Origin: Phytophthora hibernalis
Taxonomy: Eukaryota > Oomycota > Peronosporomycetes > Peronosporales > Peronosporaceae
DNA: 64,000 nucleotides
Reading direction: 5' to 3'
Assembly: GCA_012656075.1 (NCBI GenBank)
Contig: JAAKBF010000027.1
Location: 1 to 64,000, forward strand
Shown: piece after piece, positions 56,411 to 64,000 of the stretch
How the letters are laid out: the number at the start of each line of letters is the position of its first letter
How positions within the stretch are numbered: the first letter of the stretch is position 1
The notes under the pieces: generated by a model
Told to the model about the DNA's origin: nothing
What the model saw: the letters and a program-made list of their open reading frames with translations, nothing else
Databases searched by the model: none
Translations under genes and position numbers: made by a program

Positions 56411-57690
56411 CTTCGTCGCGATTCGGTGCCTGCGCATAGCGAGTTCCATGCCTTCAAAGATTTGCGGCGGTCCGCCAGTGGCGGAGCGGTGGAGTGCAAC
56501 AGGACTGAATCAGTGACTGATGTGTTCGCAGGGCTTCTGAAGCGAGAAACTACAAGCAAGCTGGCGAGTTGGCGACACCAACCCGCCTGATGCGTGATAG
56601 CTACACTTTTTGGCGCGAGTCCGTGTTGGGTTAAGTGAAGCGACAGAGAGCTCTTTGTCAGGCGTGATGGCGAGACTGCGTCGAGAACGCTTTCTAGTTT
56701 GGGGCGAGCACCGCTGGCGAGTCGTATTGTCCATTCTAAAGGAATTCCAGCGCACCCGACACAGTACTGTACCGGTACATGTAACGCGGCTGTCCTCGGC
56801 GCTTTCGATAAACGAATATGTGCGCCGTAGCCGTGTTTTTGCGGGCTGTACCGTCGTCAGAGCCAAACATGTTTTGCTCGAAAAAGAGCTTTGCGGGATC
56901 CAACGGCGTGCGTCAGCGCCTCCGATTTGAAAGTGCAACGAGAGCGCGCTGTGCTGGACGCAATAACCTCGGGACACGAACACAGCACGCGACCATGGTG
57001 TTCTGGCGCGTCGTGATGTAGTTGTAGTGCACCCACAGCCACGAGCAACTCGTCCCACGCGAATAAGAACGCCGGCCCAACTCGCGTCAAACGTACAACC
57101 TTCCGAACTCGCGGCCGCGTTGAAGTGGCCGGCGCGTGTGCGATCTCTGACAGGCGAGCGGTCAGTGAAGAGGGACACACCGGGCGGGCAGCGTCATCGA
57201 AAAGTGAGTGCTTGCGCCACCGAAGTCGCCACATCCACTTTCGGGTCTCGCGGAAGTGGCCAAGCCGCCATGGCGCTGGACGATCGACCCAGCGATAAAG
57301 TCTGCGGAGACTTTATCTGCAACAGAGACTTTGAGGCGAGCGAGAGCGAGTCAAGCATGACACGCAGTTCAGACGTTGCACCGAACTGCGTGCCACTCTT
57401 GGACGCGCAGAAGACGCATAATCTTATTCTCTCGTACGTACCCGGCCGGAGTCGCAAGTGTTAACGTTCCAAGGTCGCCATTCACTGCACGCATCCGGAC
57501 AGCCTCTTCTTCTTGGCGCTGGGCTTCCTCTTCCTCGCGCGCGCCGATGAGTGGGCGGCGGCCGCGAGCGGAGAAGGCTCATTCCCGGATTCACTCGCCA
57601 CGGCAACCACCGCCCTCTACTCTCGCCGTCACGGCCCCAGCAACCATTACGACCGCCATCGCCCCCATCGCTGCCTTTGCCACGCAGAAC
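56411..57690. other. No recognised gene; long overlapping ORFs
   Basis: A 222-codon minus ORF (57178-56510) and plus ORFs (56610-56930, 57027-57464) overlap in GC-rich sequence. None shows a motif. It may hold the promoter and leader of the bZIP gene starting at 57691. TACCGGTACATGTA-type palindromes occur near 56770. Confidence 0.3.
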
Positions 57691-58199
57691 ATGCCGCAGT
57701 CGCTCTCCATCTCGCTCGACTTTTTCGACATGGACGACATGAACATGGATCAGCACACGCCGCTGTCCTCAGCATCGTCTTCCTCCTCCTCGGACCTCGG
57801 CAAACCCAGCCCCAACCCGACCAAGAAGCTCAAGAAGCGCACTAGTGCCAAGGTGCTCTCCTCCAAGCGACTCTCCAACGAGGAGAAGCAGGCCAAGAAC
57901 CGCCTCTTCGTCAAGCGCTGCTACTACAAGAAGCGCGAGGCGCTGAAGAGCCTGCGCGAGGAGGTGGCCCAGCTCGAGGGTGAGTTCACCGCCGTGCTGG
58001 AGAACTGGCAGCAGCGCAACGAGCACCCGCCGAGGCCTTCCGCGACGGGAGGCGCCGCATCTCTCCGCAGGATCTATACGCAGAACTCACCAATGTGCGC
58101 AGCTCGCTGGTCGACGAGCAGCAGCGGCTGAACCTGCGGCTCGCGGACCGCCACCTTTTCCGTCAGCGGCTGCAGCAGCTCTACGAGCCCACGCGCTGA
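57691..58199 (+). pseudogene. bZIP protein of the same family, no START-like domain, one frameshift
   Basis: ATG at 57691 (MPQSLSISLDFFDMDDMNMD). After a Ser-rich stretch comes the basic region KNRLFVKRCYYKKREALKSL and then LREEVAQLEGEFTAVLENW, read without the intron that splits basic region and coiled coil in the paralogues. A frame change near 58030 leads to ISPQDLYAELTNVRSSLVDE with QQRLNLRLADRHLFRQ and a stop at 58197-58199, giving about 170 residues. The START-like half is missing. It keeps Asn but has Tyr in place of the canonical Arg. It heads a tandem trio on the plus strand. An upstream in-frame extension to 57376 exists but has no ATG context I trust. Confidence 0.65.
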
Positions 58200-59189
58200 G
58201 TGTCTCTCAAGTACTCACAAACCCAAGGCGTGTTTGTATCGAGCGTCGCCCCGCGCGGCCATGTCGTGTTGTTTCTGGAGAGAGTGGACGCGTTCCACCT
58301 CGTGCCTTGCTTTGCTGTCCTTATCCGACCGGTTCTGCCGGCTCGGATCCTCCTATTTAAGCTGTAGGCCACCATACCGTGGGCAGAATCACCTGATCAA
58401 TCGAAGAGTTTGCCCACTCATTTGCTGCTTTGTGCTTGTGTTGCCTGGACTTGTCGTGGATCAATTGCGAGGCCCTGACAGTGGCGTCTGAGCTCGAGAT
58501 GGCGGACGTCGTCGTGAGCGCGTCAGCCAGCCGAGCGTGATCGAAGAGAACAATAGCGAGTGCCCTCACACCCCAGTGCAGAAGGGGTCGAGTTCACTGC
58601 AGCAACAACATGCCGACAGCACTGACACCGAGCGAGACCCTCGCTGCGCTTTCGCCGATGCAATTGTCCAGCGCCGCTTGGCGTCCGAAGATCGCGTCTC
58701 TCTGCAATCTGAAATTAAGCCTCAATCGCCCAATCGCCCTATTATTAATAATTCGAATTGCAAGCTGCAATCCTCGCATTTGATCGTGTGCTTTGCCGAC
58801 GTGCAGCGAGAACCAGGCTGCTTGGGGTTGCTGCCGCCAGCCGCCCTGTTTCCGGCCGGTACAGCGCCCGGTGCTGCCCAAATAAAACCTACCGGTACAC
58901 CGGATTCCGGTCCGCAGCCAGGGCTCAGTTGGGGTACAGTACAACCCCGCTGCACAAAGAATCTGCGAGCGAGCGTCGGCGTCGGCTGCCAAGCAAAACG
59001 CGCGATTTCGCCAATAGCCCCCGCGAAAGGCGTTTCTGAACTCGATGCGTTTGCGCGGGGAGATGGGTCTCGTTACAAAAGGCGGACACTCTCCCTCCTT
59101 TGATTCGTCCAAAATTCGAGAAAATCCTATGATTGGCGGGGTGGGTCCGCAGTCTCTCATAAGAAAAAATTGACCGACACCAGTCCATC
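58200..59189. other. Intergenic region between two bZIP-family genes
   Basis: ORFs are open on both strands (minus 59160-58594, plus 58537-59103) but show no motif. 59155-59180 (CTCTCATAAGAAAAAATTGA) may be the core promoter of the next gene. Confidence 0.4.
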
Positions 59190-60681
59190 ATGAAGACCAT
59201 GGAGAGCGACATGGCGGCATTGGAGCTGGAGTTTGACGCCGCGTTCGAGCTCAAGGTGGAGGAGACCGGAGGATCTTCCTCGTCGGAGGAGGCCTCGTCC
59301 TCGACCGAGTTGCATCTCACAGCGCCACCGCTCGCCACCATCGACGACGACGACGACATCACGAGTCAGCTCCTTAGCATGCTGGCCGAGGAGATGTCCC
59401 AGAAGAAGCGCAAGCGCAACCTCAAGACGGCCGGCCCCAGCACTACTGGCATCCGCCACCGGAAGGCACTGGCGCTGGCCTCGCCCATTGACGAGATCAA
59501 GCGCGAGAAGAACCGCGACTCGGTCAAGCGCTCGTACTACCGCAAAATTGTAGGGCGGCTGCCTTCTAGCACTGTAGAGTGGAGGGTGAGGGTCTAATTG
59601 ATGACGTGGTGGATTGGGTTCTTTGCAGGAGACGCTGGGAGAACTGCGCGCGCACACCGAGTACCTGCGAGACCAGTACAACAGTCTGCTGGCCCAGTGG
59701 GAAGACAAGACGGAGAGAGAGAAGGCCGAGACGGCTAAGGACCCGTCCAGTCTCATGAAGAGGTACCTGGAGCTCGCGAGACTGCGCGACCGCCTCTGGA
59801 TGGAAAACACGCAGCTCCACGAGCAGTTCGAGGACCGCGAGAAGATCTCGTTCCGCTTCCAGCGCCTTTTCGACGTCAACTACCAGCTCATGGACCACTC
59901 GATCGCCGCGCCAACCGACGACGAGGACGACGAGCGTCGTGTGCAGACCCCCATGCTCATCATGGACGAGATGTCCTTCGAGAGCTTCAACAAGTTCGCG
60001 CAGGACGCGCAGCGCACGTTCGAGGCCTTCGTGGCGAGTCGCCACCACATGATCACGACGGAGACGGCGCTCGGCTGGACCTGCTCCCACGTGGCCAAGG
60101 ACAACTCGTTCGGTTACTACTTTGAGAAGAACTTCCGCAACAGCTCGTACGTGAGCGCTTCTCAAGTGGCGCACACGGCCTGGCAGACGCTCACGTCTCC
60201 TGAGCGACACTCGAAGCTGTACGCGCCGGCACTGCACACACGCTTCCACATCATGCAACAGTTTGACAGCAACAGCTACGTGCTGTATCGCACGATGGAG
60301 AAGGAGGGCGAGGACTCGATCACAACGGCGCTCATCATCATGACGCGCATCCCTCACCCAGATGATTCCGGCTGTCTAATTATCTGCAAGGGCCTGCGTC
60401 GCGAGGAACACACGCTCCACGTCGAGTTCAGCGAAGCCATCGCGCTGCAGAAGAAGAAGGAGTGGCGGCAGTCCATGTACTGGATCAACATCGAGGAGGT
60501 TCCTGTCGACGATAACAACAGCGAGGACGAACACGAGGGTGGGGAGAAGAAGCTCAAGGTCGTGCACGGTGGCATCATGAACAACATGGGCGACCGCAGC
60601 CGCTCCTTCTGGCTGTTCGAGAACCTCCAGATCGCCCTGCGCTGGGAGCAGAACCTCGGTCTGGGCGAGCCGCTCAGCTAG
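59190..60681 (+). CDS. bZIP-START-like (M96-type) family protein, intact
   Basis: Exons 59190-59549 and 59629-60681 with a 79-bp GT-AG intron in phase 0; 470 residues, unbroken. The N-terminus MKTMESDMAALELEFDAAFE is acidic and Ser-rich (possible activation region). The basic region is KREKNRDSVKRSYYRKI (about residues 104-120), followed by a coiled coil ETLGELRAHTEYLRDQYNSL and ARLRDRLWMENTQLHEQFED. The START-like domain runs from about 200 to 470: TTETALGWTCSHVAKDNSFG, HTRFHIMQQFDSNSYVLYRT and the end signature FWLFENLQIALRWEQ. This is the reference copy for the family in this window. Nuclear regulator is the likely role; ligand and DNA target are unknown. Confidence 0.85.
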
Positions 60682-61018
60682 AGCGCAAAGCGCAGGGTTT
60701 CAGGACAGATTGCGCCGCCCCGAGTGAATGAGTGGCTGGTGGCCAAGTTCAGGCACGGCAAAGACGCACGCCGCGTGCCCAGGCACGGCAAACGAAGCTG
60801 GCGCTCCAAGAGGACGGCTCTCAGGCATGCAGCGGCGGCATAACCCGGGTGGAGGCTCTGGAATCCAGACTGGATAGGAGAGGTATTAGGTTTCGAGGTG
60901 AATCACAGGCTGCGACGCCCATATTTTATTCATTGAGCCATATTTTATTCATTTAGCATCTCCTCCGTACGCTTTCGTAGAGGTCGCTCTTGACGACGGA
61001 TCTGCGTCTCTGACTCTG

Positions 61019-62269
61019 ATGGCCTCGCCCGCACAACGAGAGCGAAATCGGCTCAAAGTTCGTCGATGCTATTACAGAAAAATCGTTAGTGATCGTTCTG
61101 ATGGCGTATAGTTCCAGTGCTAGGGCTAACGCCGTCCAGTTGAATCTGAATGAGTTGCGGGCGCAGGTGGAGACGCTCGACGGCGAGTACGAGCGGCGGC
61201 TGCAGACGCAGGAGCGGAGAGCGATGTTCCATGTCCTCACTGACAGTCTGAGTGAGGCCGACACGCAGTCGCTGCTGGACTTGGCGCTGGAGCCGCTGGA
61301 AGACCTCGAGGCGCTCAGCGACTTGGAGCCTATCGAGCCGCTTCCACTGGAGGCGCCTGCTAGTCGTGAGAAGACGCTGCTGCAGCTGATGTGCGTTCGT
61401 AAGGCGCTGTACGAGGAGAACGAGTCGCTGCGGGATCGGGAGATGACCTTCGCCAAGGTTTACGGCAGTCTGCAGCACCTGATGGACGTCCACGCGGAGG
61501 ACGAGCAGGAGGACGAGGCGGTGGCCAAGCGCACACAACTCATGGTCTGGCGCAAGTTCAAAATTGACGAATGCCTCGAGATCAACCGTGTCGCCTACGG
61601 ACGAATCATGGTCGACATTGAGAAGCATCGGCACGAACCGCACAAGGGCACGACGCTGGGCTGGACAGACCGGAGGAGACCCCGGGACGGAGTGTTGAGT
61701 ACAGTTTCTCCAAGTTTTTCACGACCCGTTCGTCATCAGAGCTGGTTGAGAGCACGTGGGGAATCGCTGCAAACGTGAAGCGCACGAGTCGCTTCTTCTC
61801 CGTCTTCTTGAACGTGAACGTGCATATCGTGCAGCATGTGGACGTGAACAACGTCGTGTGCATGCGCACTGTGAACCAGGCGGACCACGACGTGGTGCTC
61901 AAGAGCCTTTATTTACTGACGCGCTTCGAGACGAAGAAAGGCAGTATTATTCTCGTACACGGACTCGATCCTTCGCGGCTCGAGGACGACTTCACCACGC
62001 TTGCCATGGTGGGCAAGGCTGAGGTGTGGCAAGACGACTTCCGTTGGTAAGCTTTTCTGCTTTAGGATGACTTTGTTGTGACTGATCTCGTTATCTCAAT
62101 TTCTAGGATACTGCTTGAAGACGAAGAGGGTGGTTGTCGAATGTCGTACGGAGGTCTTGTGCTGACCGAGCATCCATGGGAACAATTTTGGCTCTGTGAG
62201 GTGCTGTTGTTGACCTTGCGCTGGGAGAGTGCCGTGGTCGCACCGCTTTTCTCGCTGCGATGCAATTGA
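61019..62269 (+). pseudogene. bZIP-START-like family member, single frameshift
   Basis: Exon 1 (61019-61084) is very short: MASPAQRERNRLKVRRCYYR then KI. A 55-bp intron (61085-61139) leads to LNLNELRAQVETLDGEYERR. Exon 2 ends at 62046, and a 60-bp intron (62047-62106) in phase 2 precedes exon 3 (62107-62269, ILLEDEEGGCRMSYGGLVLT to LCEVLLLTLRWE). One missing base near 61694 breaks the frame after TTLGWTDRR; reading on in the next frame restores SELVESTWGIAANVKRTSRF and HIVQHVDVNNVVCMRTVNQA. All else is intact, so the gene is nearly whole. The second intron is absent from the paralogue at 59190. The upstream frame is open, so a longer N-terminus is possible. Confidence 0.75.
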
Positions 62270-62302
62270 ACGGCGAGGATTGCTTTTCAAGAGTAGTATT
62301 AA

Positions 62303-62931
62303 TACCGTATTCCCCCTGTTACAAGCGTCGCTTAGTTACAAGCGTCACTGAATTTCATCCAATCACATAGCTTTATTATTTTGGCTGATTTTCCTTTTGT
62401 TACAAGCGTCAGGTAATGAGTGGTCCCACACAGCTACCACATTCCTAAACAAACATAGTGGGGAGGCCACGATTAAATGGAGAAGGTCGCAAGCCGAACT
62501 GAGGCCTACGTGCGTCATTCACGTACAAGTTCAAGTCTGACTGCATAAAGTCCTTCAAGGCATCGGGTGAAGACGAGTTAGATGGAGGAGAATTGAGCCC
62601 TCAGGCCAAGCGAAGTAAATTCCATACAAATATAAACGGCATCGGTGCTGGTTAGTCCACACGCCCGCCACGGCCCTCAAAATTGGTGTCAAGCTGGCTC
62701 ACATACAGGTGTAGCATAGTACGAACGCTGGTCGCCGTCGCCTCAGCGGTTGTCCAGGAATGCTGCGAGGGGTCGCCGTACCATCCGCATTACTGTCCGT
62801 TTTCGGGTAAGTTCGTGTGGGTGATACCGTACAACTTATATTAAGTACGTGTAGATTGCATTTGCACCCAAAGTTCATTTCCTAACCCTCACATGTAGAT
62901 TGGTGACACTTGTAACAGGGGGAATACGGTA
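62303..62931. mobile_element. TA-flanked MITE related to the pogo-like remnant
   Basis: Ends CCGTATTCCCCCTGTTACAA at 62305 and mirrored at 62929, with TA outside each (62303-62304, 62930-62931). The left end continues with further TTACAAGCGTC copies at 62334 and 62397, the same subterminal pattern as at 8856-8899. The 625-bp interior has one short open stretch (SFTYKFKSDCIKSFKASGED, about 62516-62575) that could be a scrap of a transposase DNA-binding domain. Confidence 0.85.
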
Positions 62932-63396
62932 ATAATGTAATTCGAAGTACCGGTACACCGCTCACTCTAATTAGTCGTGCTTCGAATACAGTCATGCTTC
63001 TGTACTTTTTCGTGACACCACGGATGACAAAGTTTTCCCGAAGAGTTCAAAAGAGCACAAAGGCAGTGGATTTGAGCAGATCTCGCCGAGGCGAAGCCAA
63101 TCATCATCTTACTTTCAAGAAAAATTTAATATTGTTGTCACAAGATCAATTCAAAAGTTCGACTTTCTCCGATAAAAATCGTACACCATAATTAGTCAGC
63201 GTCAGACCCATTAGAGTGAACGGTGTACATGTTGTTGGTCCACGAATGCTCAGTTCTTTTACAGTAAAAAATTAAGCATGCTGTCATTACATGCCCACAC
63301 CTTGCTGTACAAGGCATGTATATTGAGGTAATGTCTGTGGCTACCACCATCAAATGGTAGCAGCAGCAGTATGACGACCGCGCTGTTGGTCCAGGC
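62932..63396. other. No supported gene
   Basis: A 65-codon basic plus ORF at 62994-63191 has no motif. CTCTAATTAGTCG (62963) and the region near 63190-63215 (ATTAGTCAGCGTC...TTAGAG) are weakly inverted. Confidence 0.35.
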
Positions 63397-64000
63397 TTAG
63401 ACAGGTCCCATACCCATCGTTGCGCGGAGATTCTCGTACACCATGAGCGAGATGATGGTGTGCGGGCCAAGACGGAACCAATTCGGCAACCACCCCTTGA
63501 AAAACCACGAACGCCTTCAGTGCGAAGCACTTGCATGAAGGCGCGGCCGAGAACATTGGAGCCCCGCTCTTAGCTTCGTTTTGAATTTGCGTCTTCATCA
63601 CGTCCATCGGTGATGACGCCGTGGCCGCCATCAGGCCAGCAAACATGCTCGAGATCATGTGAACCGTCACGCCTTCCTCCAGCGACGTCTGCGTCAGCAA
63701 GGTGTGCTTCATGTGGTCATAACTCGGCAGTTGCGCTGCAGTGAGAGCCATAGCACGGAAGGTAGTGGCGGCAACGCCACGGTAGAAACCTTCGACGAGC
63801 CCTTCCTGCTGGTAGATCTGACGACAGGCGAAGGTGAAGTTGTTGTGATAGCGCGCACCCGTGCGGTCGGCCTGCATCCGACCTTAACGAGGTCCATGGG
63901 GTTCACCAGTGCACTTCCAATGCCGCCGGACATAGCACCAGCCAGCAGCTTGACGTACAGCGGTGAGGTGGCGCGCTCGTCCGCCGGGGTGTGGAAGACT
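63397..64000 (-). pseudogene. Mitochondrial carrier family (SLC25) protein, 5' end outside window, frameshifted
   Basis: Carriers of this family move metabolites across the inner mitochondrial membrane with six helices in three repeats. Visible: SGGIGSALVNPMDLVKV (PxD signature of one repeat), ARYHNNFTFACRQIYQQEGL with GFYRGVAATTFRAM, YDHMKHTLL, and the next repeat SSMFAGLMAATASSPMDVMK, continuing MQVLRTEGVRG and ending MGMGPV before TAA at 63397-63399. The frame changes near 63880, 63540 and 63480, each explained by one or two bases. The missing first repeat lies beyond the right edge. The pattern is closest to the oxoglutarate/uncoupling/dicarboxylate branch, but the substrate cannot be read from this part. 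Confidence 0.8.

Noticed and set aside
56510..57178. 222-codon minus ORF as a new gene
   Set aside because: Arg/Ser/Thr-rich low-information text, overlapped by plus ORFs of similar length; no start context or domain.
58594..59160. 188-codon ORFs on both strands
   Set aside because: No motif, mutually antisense, located in the promoter region of a real gene.
59157..60357. 240- and 263-codon minus-strand ORFs rich in Val, Leu and Arg
   Set aside because: Antisense shadows of the intact bZIP-START gene in GC-rich sequence.

Overview
The window looks like accessory, transposon-rich DNA from an oomycete close to Phytophthora or Pythium. The diagnostic host-type genes are a Crinkler (CRN) effector copy with the LFLAK and HVLVVVP motifs (5.2-6.6 kb), an elicitin-like gene with a signal peptide and six cysteines (11.8-12.2 kb), and six members of an oomycete family that joins a divergent bZIP basic region to a START-like (M96-type) domain. 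Introns are short (55-89 bp in the bZIP family). I cannot name the species.

Layout. 0-5.2 kb: part of a Maverick/Polinton-like element (integrase, protein-primed-type DNA polymerase B with an inserted HNH domain, small basic ORF), all on the minus strand and cut by the left window edge. 5.2-6.6 kb: frameshifted CRN gene. 6.8-8.0 kb: gag-protease remnant. 8.3-8.9 kb: pogo-like transposase remnant. 9.0-14.9 kb: three bZIP/START family loci and an elicitin-like gene with one in-frame stop. 15.0-17.8 kb: MULE with 62-bp terminal inverted repeats and a perfect 9-bp target duplication. 17.8-23.1 kb: unresolved sequence and the gag-protease part of a second LTR element. 23.9-32.2 kb: a TA-flanked MITE, a SWIM-Ulp1 (MULE-type) remnant, a minisatellite and a hAT-like remnant. 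33.0-34.3 kb: Tc1 fragment and a broken gene with two RNase III-like domains. 35.4-45.5 kb: MITE, a second and more complete MULE-SWIM-Ulp1 element with introns, a hAT-type MITE, a piggyBac-type MITE and a LINE. 45.9-52.4 kb: a Ty3/gypsy LTR element (46252-52331, TSD ATACG) nested inside a TA-flanked MITE. 52.8-56.4 kb: a 3.6-kb imperfect palindrome whose arms each carry an amidohydrolase fragment and a MULE C-terminus. 57.7-62.3 kb: tandem trio of bZIP(-START) genes, one fully intact. 62.3-62.9 kb: MITE sharing its ends with the pogo-like remnant at 8.9 kb. 63.4-64.0 kb: mitochondrial carrier gene, cut by the right edge.

Nearly every gene has one to several frameshifts, including a carrier gene outside the obvious transposons and the interior of an LTR element whose LTRs are about 98-99% identical. 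Either residual indel errors in the assembly or decay could explain this. I therefore mark genes as broken without claiming they are dead. No metabolic operon or cellular pathway is encoded; the genes act as separate units (effectors, regulators, transposons). No tRNA, rRNA or CRISPR array was seen.
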